From a virus: a stretch of DNA of 49,434 nt. Each line of letters begins with the position of its first letter. Position 1 is the stretch's first letter. The stretch covers positions 1-49,434 of IMG/VR virus record IMGVR_UViG_3300036860_000167; one strand, written 5' to 3'. The notes beneath the pieces were generated by a model. That model made no database searches. It was given only the letters and a program-made list of their open reading frames with translations, and was not told the DNA's origin. The position numbers and the translations under genes were made by a program. Of this stretch, positions 32,001-38,834 are shown one piece after another.

Positions 32001-32036
32001 CAGTTGTCCTCCTCCAGGTCGACCGGTCAGGGTCAC

Positions 32037-32333
32037 TCACGGTCTGATCCCCTCGACCCGGATGCGCCGCGCCCGCTGGAGAAGGAATAGGTCCTCGGTG
32101 CCTGGAACCCACTCGAAGCCGGCCTGCGGTCGGACGGTGAATGTCTGGACGATCAGCGGCTGCCCCTGCCCGTCGTAGAGCGTCAGCACGGTCAGTTGCC
32201 CAGCGTTGCGGAGACGTTCGATTTCGGTGACCAGCCAGTCGGCGTTGTCTTGGGTTATGTAGGGTGGCCGGCCTGATTGCCGGGACCACTCCATGTTCTC
32301 CTTGATCAACGAAAGCCGGTCGGGGTCGCTCAC
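32037..32333 (-). CDS. 98-residue protein of unknown function
   Basis: Start GTG 32333 overlaps the stop of the upstream gene. Helical first half (LSLIKENMEWSRQSGRPPYI, NADWLVTEIERLRNAG) and beta second half (LTVLTLYDGQGQPLIVQTFTV, GFEWVPGTEDLFLLQRARRI). The second half resembles small phage domains with a WVPGTE turn, but I cannot name one. Confidence 0.65.
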   Translation of the reverse strand: MSDPDRLSLIKENMEWSRQSGRPPYITQDNADWLVTEIERLRNAGQLTVLTLYDGQGQPLIVQTFTVRPQAGFEWVPGTEDLFLLQRARRIRVEGIRP

Positions 32334-32512
32334 TGGTCGTCCTCCGGGTCGGTGTCGTGTCGCGGTGGCGTGTGGTGGATCTCCATCTCCTCGACCTCGA
32401 GCGGGTCGACGCTCAGCTCGGCATGTTGCCGGGCGGCCTGCTCGTTGTCGTAGAGGGCGATGACCTCGGGTGGGTCGTAGTTGCCGTACCGCACGGCCCA
32501 CACAGTGTTCAT
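32330..32512 (-). CDS. 60-residue acidic protein
   Basis: GGAGGAGCC precedes ATG 32512. MNTVWAVRYGNYDPPEVIAL, YDNEQAARQHAEL form an alpha/beta mini-domain common in phage accessory genes (WxVRYG...I.LYDNEEAA), followed by an acidic tail ending RHDTDPEDDQ. The tail resembles the C-terminus of the protein at 32980. Function unknown. Confidence 0.7.
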   Translation of the reverse strand: MNTVWAVRYGNYDPPEVIALYDNEQAARQHAELSVDPLEVEEMEIHHTPPRHDTDPEDDQ

Positions 32513-32552
32513 GGCTCCTCCGGTTCGTCATGCCGCTCGAACGGCGGGTCGA

Positions 32553-32990
32553 TCAATGGAATTCCACATCCTCGTCAGCATCAGCGGCTTTCCGTAGGCC
32601 CGCGATGAACCGTTCGGTGACGCCGCGCATCGACCAGATGTGCCCGCCGCTCTGGCTCTCGTCCAGCTTGGGTAGCAGGCCTTCTAGACGCTTGGCGAGA
32701 TGCCGGCCTTCCTTCGGATGGATCACCCCGTCACAGTCCGAGTGGACGATCAGGTACAGCAGCGGATCATCACCGGGTGGACGGTCCCACTCACCCTGAT
32801 AGTTCTTGTCCTCGAACACGTCCCAGTCCAGGTCGACGTATGGGCCCATGTAGTCGGGGTTGCCGTCTTCACGGGTGTAGATGCCACCCTCATGGATTGT
32901 GTAGCCGGCCGCCACAGCGACCGCGTGGCGCCAGCGGGTGAACGCCGAGTACGCGCCGTGCCAGCAATTGTGGGTCGTGTCAAGGCCCAT
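32553..32990 (-). CDS. 145-residue acidic protein, C-terminus possibly frameshifted
   Basis: Starts MGLDTTHNCWHGAYSAFTRW and contains GDDPLLYLIVHSDCDGVIHPKEG, LAKRLEGLLPKLDESQSGGH and a helical end. Its WHGAYSAFxRWR and HSDCDGxI motifs are found in phage and bacterial proteins of unknown function. After its TGA, the next frame reads LIDPPFERHDEPEEP and ends exactly on the ATGA of the next gene, as if a single-base change had cut off 15 residues. It starts 11 bases inside the upstream gene. Confidence 0.7.
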   Translation of the reverse strand: MGLDTTHNCWHGAYSAFTRWRHAVAVAAGYTIHEGGIYTREDGNPDYMGPYVDLDWDVFEDKNYQGEWDRPPGDDPLLYLIVHSDCDGVIHPKEGRHLAKRLEGLLPKLDESQSGGHIWSMRGVTERFIAGLRKAADADEDVEFH

Positions 32991-33234
32991 TGTCGCCGTC
33001 CTTCGGGTCGGTGTCGTATCGCTCGAGCGGCGGGTCGGTCCACATGCCAGCCCGACGCGCGCCCTCCCTGCGGACCTGGTCTGGGTAGTGCTGCAGGGCA
33101 GCGTAGGCGTAGTCCACCAGGTTGGGTGGGGGGACGCCGAGCATGCTGGAGTCCGACAGGAGTGTGTTGGTGTCCACCAGCCACCGATCCCACCGGTCGG
33201 CTAGCGCGAGATAGTCTGACTGTGTGGCTGCCAA
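32980..33234 (-). CDS. 84-residue protein of unknown function
   Basis: Start TTG 33234, with AAGGAG six bases upstream, is preferred because a strong hairpin lies just above; longer starts would read through it. AATQSDYLALADRWDRWLVD, VPPPNLVDYAYAALQHYPDQ, then a charged tail DPPLERYDTDPKDGDNGP that overlaps the next gene. The tail repeats in neighbouring gene ends. Confidence 0.6.
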   Translation of the reverse strand: MAATQSDYLALADRWDRWLVDTNTLLSDSSMLGVPPPNLVDYAYAALQHYPDQVRREGARRAGMWTDPPLERYDTDPKDGDNGP

Positions 33235-33256
33235 GGGGGTCTCCTTGGTGGTCGCA

Positions 33257-33289
33257 GCCCCCCGCGCCGTTCGCAGCGGAGCGGGGGGC
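33257..33289 (-). terminator. Hairpin inside the leftward operon
   Basis: A perfect 9-bp stem, GCCCCCCGC (33257-33265) with GCGGGGGGC (33281-33289), loop 15. It follows the 72-residue gene and precedes the TTG-started gene in the leftward direction, so it probably attenuates expression of the distal genes. Confidence 0.7.
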
Positions 33290-33293
33290 ACTT

Positions 33294-33512
33294 TCATGTC
33301 TTGGGATGCTGCTCGACCCACTCACGGGCGAGCCGCCAAGGGCAGCCTGGCTTGTGATCAGCCGGATCGTTCCCGTCGGCCTCGTCCCACGCCAACTGGG
33401 GACCCGGCCGGAGGTGGCGGAACGCCATTCCGCACAGCAGGCACTCGGCCCTCTCTGCGTCAACCGGCGCGTCGGCGGCGGTCAGTGCTCGAACGATCTG
33501 CTCAGCGGTCAT
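33294..33512 (-). CDS. 72-residue zinc-type protein
   Basis: MTAEQIVRALTAADAPVDAE, then ECLLCGMAFRHL, an acidic middle, and DHKPGCPWRLAREWVEQHP. CxxC, His and CPW could form one zinc site. It is a paralog of the antisense 57-residue protein at 13335. It overlaps the stop of the upstream gene by 11 bases. Confidence 0.75.
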   Translation of the reverse strand: MTAEQIVRALTAADAPVDAERAECLLCGMAFRHLRPGPQLAWDEADGNDPADHKPGCPWRLAREWVEQHPKT

Positions 33513-33705
33513 CGTTTTGGCTGCCTTCCTCTTCGGCCTCGCCGAGGAGCATCAGGTCGATCTTCTCCTCCTCGGCCTGGAGGTCGAGGAGACGGTCCGG
33601 GTCGGCGACGCGGACGGGTGGCAGCGGATGCTCGTACCGTTCGCGCATCGCTTGGGGGAGGTCGGCGGAGACGGGCAGCGGGACGGGTGGCAGCGGATAG
33701 GTCAT
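33502..33705 (-). CDS. 67-residue Pro-rich/acidic protein
   Basis: MTYPLPPVPLPVSADLPQAM, RERYEHPLPPVRVADPDRLL, then an acidic helix EEEKIDLMLLGEAEEEG. ATGA overlap with the upstream gene. No family recognised. Confidence 0.65.
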   Translation of the reverse strand: MTYPLPPVPLPVSADLPQAMRERYEHPLPPVRVADPDRLLDLQAEEEKIDLMLLGEAEEEGSQNDDR

Positions 33706-34163
33706 CGGGACCCCTCAATCTCGCGGAGTTCGCGGACATTGGTGATGGCTTGACGGGACTGCTCGATCGCGGGGCTGACCTTCTCCAGCACGGTCGCCCC
33801 ATCCGGCAGGACCACGTCGGCGAGAAACTCCCTCTCGAGGCTGGTGATGCCCTCGTCGACCGCGACGAGCTTGGCTTTGACGACCAGCAGCAGCGCCCGC
33901 CAGCGGCGTTTGACCTCCTCGTCGTAGCGTGCCTGGCCGGACACCTTGACGCCGTTGCGGGCGCGGTAGTCGGGGAAGTCGCCAGGGTCGGGCATGGGAA
34001 GGTCCATGCGGACCTGGAGGCCCTTCAGGGTGAACGCGATGACATTGCGCTGCCCATCGCGGTTGTAGCCGAACGCGCTCGCGCCACGCTTCTCCAGTTC
34101 GTGCTCGATCTCGGCGCGGGTCCGCGAGGGCGCGACGGTGGTGCGCGTGGCATAGCCGCTCAT
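33702..34163 (-). CDS. Conserved phage protein of unknown function
   Basis: 153 residues. The pattern TRAEIEHELEKRGASAFGYN, VIAFTLKGLQVRMDLPMPDP, RRWRALLLVVKAKLVAVDEG, ITSLEREFLADVVLPDGATV is one I have seen in many siphophages as a conserved hypothetical. First gene of the leftward operon, 31 bases below the promoter at 34194. The GAGAGGAA box upstream supports ATG 34163. Confidence 0.8.
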   Translation of the reverse strand: MSGYATRTTVAPSRTRAEIEHELEKRGASAFGYNRDGQRNVIAFTLKGLQVRMDLPMPDPGDFPDYRARNGVKVSGQARYDEEVKRRWRALLLVVKAKLVAVDEGITSLEREFLADVVLPDGATVLEKVSPAIEQSRQAITNVRELREIEGSR

Positions 34164-34193
34164 CGGGGTTCCTCTCGGGTGGACACTGCAACC

Positions 34194-34222
34194 ATTATCA
34201 GGGTAACCTGAAAGTCCGTCAA
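34194..34222 (-). promoter_or_regulatory. Sigma-70-type leftward promoter with operator-like palindrome
   Basis: Read leftward: TTGACG (34222-34217), 17-base spacer, GATAAT (34199-34194), 31 bases before the conserved phage gene. The spacer and -10 edge hold TCAGG-GTAA-CCTGA (34198-34211), a near-perfect palindrome that could bind a repressor. Confidence 0.75.
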
Positions 34223-34242
34223 GCCGTCAAGAAGGAGCGACG

Positions 34243-34455
34243 ATGCCCTCACACCCACTTGAAGGGTTCCGCCGCACCCTGCTCCTGGACCACATCCGCA
34301 AGGCCCGCGAAGCCGCCGCCGACCATCAGCGCTACCTCGACGAGCTGGTCGCCCAGGCCCGCGACGAAGGCGCATCCTGGAAGGAGATCGGCATGGCGCT
34401 TGGGGTGACCTATCAGGCGGCGTGGGAACGGTACGGCCCCAAGGTCGAGGAGTAG
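34243..34455 (+). CDS. Small helix-turn-helix protein (sigma region 4-like)
   Basis: 70 residues; AAGGAG precedes the ATG. N-terminal helix LLLDHIRKAREAAADHQRYL, then ARDEGASWKEIGMALGVTYQAAWERYG, the pattern of the sigma-70 region 4/HTH proteins found in actinobacteria and their phages. It is divergent from the promoter at 34194 and may regulate it through the palindrome there. Confidence 0.75.
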   Translation: MPSHPLEGFRRTLLLDHIRKAREAAADHQRYLDELVAQARDEGASWKEIGMALGVTYQAAWERYGPKVEE

Positions 34456-34458
34456 ACC

Positions 34459-34659
34459 ATGAGCGAACGCGATGAGCTGCTTCCCTTCCTGACGCCGATC
34501 TCCGGGCTGATGGACGGCGATGGCTGCGAATGGGACTGCCGCGACCCGTTGGACCTGCTCAGCCGTGAGGAGCGTGAGGCGCTCTGGGCGCAGCTTGAGG
34601 AGATCAGCGACTGCCAGGATCGGGCCCTGTTCAACGCCAGGTTCACCTATCTTCATTGA
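34459..34659 (+). CDS. 66-residue acidic protein
   Basis: MSERDELLPFLTPISGLMDG, then CEWDCRDPLDLLSREEREAL and ISDCQDRALFNARF: acidic, three cysteines, helical. Three bases after the HTH gene. Ends 14 bases from the integrase stop on the other strand. Could be a DNA-mimic-type or toxin-partner protein by charge alone; no evidence for either. Confidence 0.6.
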   Translation: MSERDELLPFLTPISGLMDGDGCEWDCRDPLDLLSREEREALWAQLEEISDCQDRALFNARFTYLH

Positions 34660-34673
34660 CCAGCGGGGTCGCC

Positions 34674-35594
34674 TCACCGGCTGGCACCGTCGCCCAGCGG
34701 ATCGGGAATCCCCGCGACCGCGCCAGCCACGTCCCAGTTGTAACCGGAAACGTACAATCGGGTGGTCCGATCCGAGGCGTGGCCGAGTAGCTCCCGGACC
34801 TCCTCGAGGTTGCGGCCCTTCGCCGCGGTGAGCGCCAGGGTCGCGCCGGAGTGGCGCAGCCAGTGCGCGCTCCCCTTCCCCGCGACCTCCCCGATGAACG
34901 CGGACAGCTCCTTGCTGAGCGTGTTGGCCTTCACTGGGCGGTCGGGGTGGCGGCGCTGCCCGATCAGCGGCCCCGAGGATGGCCGTTTGGCCAGCAGCAT
35001 GGTGAGTGTCGTGAGCACCTCGGCGTGCATGAGCGGCACCCACCGCTGTTTGCCGCCCTTGCCGTGCCGAACATGCAGACGCGGCCGGCCGTCATAGAGA
35101 TAGACGTCCTCGATCCGCAGCGCGGCGACCTCCCCGATGCGGAGGCATGCGGCGTAGCAGAGCCAGCACACCAGGTACAGCCGCCCGTCGGGGACGGCAG
35201 ACAGCAGCAGATGCCGCAGCACGTCGGGGGGCAGGGAGCGGGGCGAACCACCACGGACCCTGGGGGTCCGCACCCCGAGCATCCGGTCCGATGACAGCCA
35301 GCCTTCGGTCGCGGCGACCTGATAGAACTGGCGCACTGCTACGGTCTTAGCGGCCGCTGCGGCGGCGGACAGGGGTTGCCCGCGGCGCCGGCCGGACTGG
35401 CACGGCCGGGCAAGGAACGCCTTCAGGTCCGTGCGGGTTGCCCGATGCCACCCGCGGCCACGCCGCTCCGCGAACGCCCAGAAGTCGAACAGGATCAGCC
35501 GCCACGTCGAGATCGTCGACCGGGCGCAGCCACGCTCAGTGAGCAGATACACACGATACTGACCCCAGACCGCCACGTTGGATATGGCCGACAT
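34674..35594 (-). CDS. int: Tyrosine integrase
   Basis: Integrates and excises the phage genome. From ATG 35594 the product is 306 residues. SAM-like arm/core-binding domain at 5-100 (WGQYRVYLLTERGCARSTIS, TRTDLKAFLA). The catalytic domain has R152 (ACLRIGEVAAL), K179 (HGKGGKQRWVPL), H244 and R247 (AHWLRHSGAT), H272 and nucleophile Y281 (LLGHASDRTTRLYV): a full set. ATGs at 35648 and 35714 are in frame but add a Ser/Gly-rich stretch; GGGGGG before 35594 favours the short form. Last gene of the leftward lysogeny operon. No att core could be identified. Confidence 0.92.
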   Translation of the reverse strand: MSAISNVAVWGQYRVYLLTERGCARSTISTWRLILFDFWAFAERRGRGWHRATRTDLKAFLARPCQSGRRRGQPLSAAAAAAKTVAVRQFYQVAATEGWLSSDRMLGVRTPRVRGGSPRSLPPDVLRHLLLSAVPDGRLYLVCWLCYAACLRIGEVAALRIEDVYLYDGRPRLHVRHGKGGKQRWVPLMHAEVLTTLTMLLAKRPSSGPLIGQRRHPDRPVKANTLSKELSAFIGEVAGKGSAHWLRHSGATLALTAAKGRNLEEVRELLGHASDRTTRLYVSGYNWDVAGAVAGIPDPLGDGASR

Positions 35595-35725
35595 GCCGTT
35601 CCCCCCACCCACGGTTGACAAACCGAGCGGGTCGGATACTTGCGACATGCCCTGGGATGGGCCACCTGCGGATGGCGTAGACCGGGATGCGGCATCTGCG
35701 GAGAGATTCCTCATGAGGACACCCC

Positions 35726-35742
35726 CATGCGGCCACCAACTC
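35726..35742 (-). repeat. 17-bp repeat with one mismatch, also at 35983-35999
   Basis: Read leftward GAGTTGGTGGCCGCATG; the other copy is GAGCTGGTGGCCGCATG, which carries the last codons of the repressor gene and the ATG of the next gene. The copy here lies just upstream of the integrase start region, so it looks like a duplicated gene junction. The remaining gap 35595-35754 holds nothing else clear. Confidence 0.6.
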
Positions 35743-35754
35743 CCCGACTGGTCA

Positions 35755-35985
35755 TCAGGCTTCCGTCGTGTTCGCCAGCGTGATAGGGCGGACCAGCGCA
35801 CACCTGAAAGCTGGCTGCTGCGCTAACTCCTCGACCAACAGGAACCTTTGGCTTTCCACCTTGGCGACTCGGTAGGCGATGCTGGCGAAGCCATTCGGGC
35901 TGCGGAACCAGACCAATTCGCCAACCTCGATTTGGTGCCGCTGCGGCTCAATTGCGACACGCCGAGCCGTCCTAATCGTTGTCAT
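35755..35985 (-). CDS. 76-residue protein of the lysogeny operon
   Basis: ATG 35985 overlaps the repressor stop. MTTIRTARRVAIEPQRHQIE, VGELVWFRSPNGFASIAYRV, FLLVEELAQQPAFRCALV: a small beta-barrel-like sequence with a GxLVWFRSPNG turn. Family unknown. Its location between repressor and integrase suggests a role in lysogeny. Confidence 0.65.
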   Translation of the reverse strand: MTTIRTARRVAIEPQRHQIEVGELVWFRSPNGFASIAYRVAKVESQRFLLVEELAQQPAFRCALVRPITLANTTEA

Positions 35986-36404
35986 GCGGCCACCAGCTCT
36001 GGGACCAGGTGCAGGCTGCGGCGGTCCCGCCGGCGGCGGTCAGGGCCGCGTCGCTGACCAGGCCACCGACCAGAACGTCCAGTGTTCGGGTTGTGCTGGT
36101 CGGAAGGAGCACCCACGACCGCCAGACGGTGACGGTACCGGCGATAGTCCTCGATGGTCAGGTCGGGTGGCCACAGGCCGGCCGCATGCCATGCTTCCTC
36201 CTCAGGGAGGTCGAGCGCGGCGATCAGGCGCTGGACCAGCTCGTGGGTGAGCTTGCGGATTCCTTCGACGATGCGACGGATCTGGGTCGCATCGAGCGCT
36301 GAGCCGTCGTCGAGGACGCCGACCATGACGGCGAGCTTGCTGCGAGTCCAGCCCCGCTTCAGGCGTTCGGCCTCGATCAGTGCGCCGAACTCTTGGGCTC
36401 CCAT
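35982..36404 (-). CDS. XRE-type repressor (probable immunity repressor)
   Basis: 140 residues. An N-terminal helix-turn-helix domain: FGALIEAERLKRGWTRSKLA, MVGVLDDGSALDATQIRRIV, EGIRKLTHELVQRLIAALDL. The middle EEEAWHAAGLWPPDLTIEDY resembles phage repressors of this class; the C-terminus is Arg-rich with no peptidase motifs, so it is not a LexA-type self-cleaving protein. AAAGGAGA precedes the start. Divergent from the Cro-like gene and first in an operon with the integrase. Confidence 0.8.
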   Translation of the reverse strand: MGAQEFGALIEAERLKRGWTRSKLAVMVGVLDDGSALDATQIRRIVEGIRKLTHELVQRLIAALDLPEEEAWHAAGLWPPDLTIEDYRRYRHRLAVVGAPSDQHNPNTGRSGRWPGQRRGPDRRRRDRRSLHLVPELVAA

Positions 36405-36450
36405 CGTGCTGTCTCTCCTTTGTTGCCAAGGGGGTGGCCCCCCCGGGCTC

Positions 36451-36487
36451 GACAGACGGTAAGTCTACAGGCGTACGCCCGTCTGTC
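36451..36487. promoter_or_regulatory. Operator-like inverted repeat in the switch
   Basis: GACAGACGG (36451-36459) and CCGTCTGTC (36479-36487) are perfect 9-base arms 19 bases apart, enclosing the palindrome GGCGTACGCC (36470-36479). The leftward -10 and -35 boxes lie inside or at its edge. A related half-site GGGCGTACG occurs at 36561-36569 over the rightward -10. Confidence 0.65.
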
Positions 36488-36489
36488 AA
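36462..36489 (-). promoter_or_regulatory. Leftward repressor/integrase promoter
   Basis: Read leftward: TTGACA (36489-36484), 16-base spacer with GGGCGTACGCC, TAGACT (36467-36462), 58 bases before the repressor start. Exact -35 consensus. Confidence 0.75.
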
Positions 36490-36542
36490 CAGGGGGATCC
36501 TCATGCATTCGCCGTAGTCATGAGTGATTCGGTCTGACACTC

Positions 36543-36571
36543 TTGACACTCTATGCTGTCGGGCGTACGTT
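36543..36571 (+). promoter_or_regulatory. Rightward early promoter
   Basis: TTGACA (36543-36548), 17-base spacer, TACGTT (36566-36571), 33 bases before the Cro-like GTG. The motif GGGCGTACG (36561-36569) overlaps the -10, where a bound repressor would block it. Confidence 0.7.
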
Positions 36572-36603
36572 CACCGTCTCATCCACCGACGGGAGGGCAG
36601 GGC

Positions 36604-36816
36604 GTGAACGGAGCGAAGCTGGCGAGGTTGCGACTGGCGAAGGGGTGGAGTCAGCAACGCCTCGCTGTCGAGGCCGGCGTCCACGTCATGACCGTGAGCT
36701 CCGCCGAACGCGGGGCCAAGGAACCACTGCTCGCCACGGTCGAGGCCCTCGCCCGCGCGCTCGACGTGCCCATCCCTGAACTGCTCAAGCCGGAGCCGGA
36801 AGAGGCGACAGCATGA
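36604..36816 (+). CDS. Cro-like XRE helix-turn-helix protein
   Basis: 70 residues from GTG 36604, with GGGAGG seven bases upstream. One HTH_3 domain: GAKLARLRLAKGWSQQRLAV, EAGVHVMTVSSAERGAKEPL, LATVEALARALDVPIPELL. Divergent from the repressor and first gene of the early rightward operon, so it is placed like Cro; whether it represses, as here assumed, or activates cannot be read from sequence. ATGA overlap with the next gene. Confidence 0.85.
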   Translation: MNGAKLARLRLAKGWSQQRLAVEAGVHVMTVSSAERGAKEPLLATVEALARALDVPIPELLKPEPEEATA

Positions 36817-37496
36817 CAACGACACTCGAACCAAGCATCAACACCCAACTCGATGACTTCGAGTACGAGGCCACTCTGGCGCGGTTGCGTGACTACCGAC
36901 ACCAACTCGACGAGGCCGACCGTAAGGCAGACACGGGAAGCCTTGACCGCGCCGGCGATATGACCCGCGTACTCCTGGACCGCCGCTGGGCCACCGACGG
37001 GACGTTGCCGCCGCCGAAGAAGAGCCACTTCAAGCCGGTCGACCCCTACAGCCGTAGCCGGTTCGCGACCTGGATCAAGGCCAAGCTCGACTACCAGCCC
37101 CGCCACTGCTACCAGCTACTCAACGCCGAGCAGGTGGCGAGTAATTTGCGCCGGGCGCAACTTACTCCGGGCGAGGGCGAGCGTGCGCTCCGGACTCTCT
37201 CACCGTTGCTCCGCAAGGGCCGCGAGCATGAGATCCCAGCGATCTGGGAGCGTGCCGTCAAGCTCGCCCGTGGCGGTATTCCCAACACGGCACAGGTTCG
37301 GCAGGCGCTCGTTGACCACAACAAGGCGACCGGCTTTACCGCACCGCCACGTCAGAAGGTCCGCAAGGCCGAGACCTACCGCAAGAAGCACAGGACCGAC
37401 TGGGAGAACTTCCTCGAGTACGGCAGCCGCGAAGACGCCAAGGCTGAGCTTCAGTGGATGGTCAAGCAGTTCAAGGCCCGGGCCGGCACGTCGTGA
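36813..37496 (+). CDS. ParB/replication-type DNA-associated protein, tentative
   Basis: 227 residues. Helical N-terminus (EYEATLARLRDYRHQLDEAD), a basic centre SRSRFATWIKAKLDYQPRHC, YQLLNAEQVASNLRRAQL, then PGEGERALRTLSPLLRKG, IPAIWERAVKLARGGIPNTA and a Lys/Arg-rich tail. The order (a chromosomal-HTH-like YxLLxAxxVxxNL followed by xAxxLxxL and WxxAV) is that of plasmid/phage proteins distantly related to ParB. Early gene; exact function unknown. Confidence 0.6.
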   Translation: MTTTLEPSINTQLDDFEYEATLARLRDYRHQLDEADRKADTGSLDRAGDMTRVLLDRRWATDGTLPPPKKSHFKPVDPYSRSRFATWIKAKLDYQPRHCYQLLNAEQVASNLRRAQLTPGEGERALRTLSPLLRKGREHEIPAIWERAVKLARGGIPNTAQVRQALVDHNKATGFTAPPRQKVRKAETYRKKHRTDWENFLEYGSREDAKAELQWMVKQFKARAGTS

Positions 37497-37876
37497 CCGC
37501 CAAGCGAGTGGAAGGCTGGCAGCCCGGCGACCCACTGCCAGCGCCTGGAACGATCGTCGGGGACATATCCCTTCACGCGCCGGGTGTCAGGTTCGGTGTG
37601 GTCCTCGCGCCCGAATCATCTGACCGTGTCAAGCGCATCACCTCCGACGACCCTGCCATCTGGAAGCCCGCCATCGCTGAGTACACCGGAGCCGTCTGGT
37701 CCCGCGATGAGCAACGGGCCGCCAAGGACCTCGAAGAGGCCCAGCAGCGCCGCTACGGAGTCACCGGCATGGCGATCCTCGGCATCGACGAGGACGAGGA
37801 GGCCGCCAAGCGCGACGCCGAATGGGCGGCCCCCATGATCGACGACGACCTCGAAGCCCTACTCGCTGACCTCTAG
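37493..37876 (+). CDS. Early protein of unknown function
   Basis: 127 residues from GTG 37493 overlapping the previous stop. A beta-rich start (KRVEGWQPGDPLPAPGTIVG, FGVVLAPESSD) and an acidic helical end (DEDEEAAKRDAEWAAP, DDDLEALLADL). No recognised domain. Confidence 0.6.
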   Translation: MTAKRVEGWQPGDPLPAPGTIVGDISLHAPGVRFGVVLAPESSDRVKRITSDDPAIWKPAIAEYTGAVWSRDEQRAAKDLEEAQQRRYGVTGMAILGIDEDEEAAKRDAEWAAPMIDDDLEALLADL

Positions 37877-37889
37877 GAAGGAACGGGCT

Positions 37890-38144
37890 ATGGCACTGAA
37901 CAAGATCGAGCAGATCGCCGCACTGTCCCTGCTCGCCAACAACGACCACAAGCAACTCGCCTGGCTGGTGGAGACCACCAACCACCTCCCCGCCAAGCAG
38001 AAGGTCACCGCCCTCGCCGCGCTGGTCCGCATCACCACCGACCGCGACGACAACGAGTCCCGCAAGCAGCTACTCGGGGTCCTGACCGACCCGGGTCCCA
38101 AGGTCATCTCGTTCGTCCGACCGACAGAGCAGGCGACCGGCTAA
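37890..38144 (+). CDS. 84-residue helical early protein
   Basis: AGGAAGG precedes the ATG. NKIEQIAALSLLANNDHKQL, AWLVETTNHLPAKQKVTALA, ALVRITTDRDDNESRKQLL: three amphipathic helices. No family recognised. Confidence 0.65.
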   Translation: MALNKIEQIAALSLLANNDHKQLAWLVETTNHLPAKQKVTALAALVRITTDRDDNESRKQLLGVLTDPGPKVISFVRPTEQATG

Positions 38145-38148
38145 CGCC

Positions 38149-38409
38149 ATGACCGGCTACTACCCGGGCAGCATCGACTTGGCATCCCGCGCGGAGCGCG
38201 TCCCGAACCTGAACGGTGGTGCCGGCCAAGACCGCCGGACCGGCGACCAGTACCGCGCCGCCCTCGCCCGCGAAACCGAAGCCAGCCTGCGCCGCTCGGC
38301 GTCGTGGCGGAACGGCTGCCCCCTCCTCGAAGAGGAACGCTGGCCGACCATCACCAGCTCCGCCCTCGGCGGCCGTGGCGACCGGCCCGACAAAGGCCGG
38401 TGGGCCTGA
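38149..38409 (+). CDS. 86-residue early protein
   Basis: MTGYYPGSIDLASRAERVPN, then DQYRAALARETEASLRRSAS, a basic and Arg/Gly-rich chain. Four bases after the previous stop; TGATG overlap with the next gene. Function unknown. Confidence 0.6.
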   Translation: MTGYYPGSIDLASRAERVPNLNGGAGQDRRTGDQYRAALARETEASLRRSASWRNGCPLLEEERWPTITSSALGGRGDRPDKGRWA

Positions 38410-38834
38410 TGAGCACCATCAAGACGGCCCACGTCTCGCATGGCCGGACCGATGATCGGCATAGCTGGCGCGTCCACGTCGATGAGGTCTCGCTGTGGCG
38501 CATCTGGGTCAGCGAAACACTGCTGGCCGTCATGCACACCCTCGGCGTCTGCTGCGGCAGCCGGCTGTTCGCATGGGCGCGACACGCGCCGGACTGGGTC
38601 GCATTCCCCTTCTACTTCGTCACCTACCGGTGCGTGAACTGGGCCGCCCGCATCGACAACGGCTGGCTCCATGAGCGCTACAGCTTCGACGTGACCGACG
38701 ACTGGGTGAAGGAACACGCAGCCGAGTTCTGGGCAGACATGCACGACGTGTACGCCGACGAGGATGAAGGCGTCCCGCCAATCCCTTGGGAGCAGGTCAA
38801 GGCCGAACTCGACGAGGAGACGCGCCTGCCATGA
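38409..38834 (+). CDS. 141-residue early protein with hydrophobic centre
   Basis: ATG 38409 overlaps the previous stop. WRIWVSETLLAVMHTLGVCC and WVAFPFYFVTYRCVNWAARI are hydrophobic/aromatic segments that may touch or cross the membrane; the C-terminal half (DDWVKEHAAEFWADMHDVYA, EDEGVPPIPWEQVKAELDEE) is acidic and helical. Unknown function. Confidence 0.6.
   Translation: MSTIKTAHVSHGRTDDRHSWRVHVDEVSLWRIWVSETLLAVMHTLGVCCGSRLFAWARHAPDWVAFPFYFVTYRCVNWAARIDNGWLHERYSFDVTDDWVKEHAAEFWADMHDVYADEDEGVPPIPWEQVKAELDEETRLP

Noticed and set aside
33235-33321. Longer starts (GTG 33321, ATG 33297) for the gene ending at 32980
   Set aside because: They would translate through the 9-bp hairpin at 33257-33289; TTG 33234 has AAGGAG at proper distance.
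34660-36000. attP core or tRNA-like sequence near the integrase
   Set aside because: No segment with a tRNA T-arm consensus or other recognisable tRNA 3' end was found; without the host attachment site a core cannot be named.
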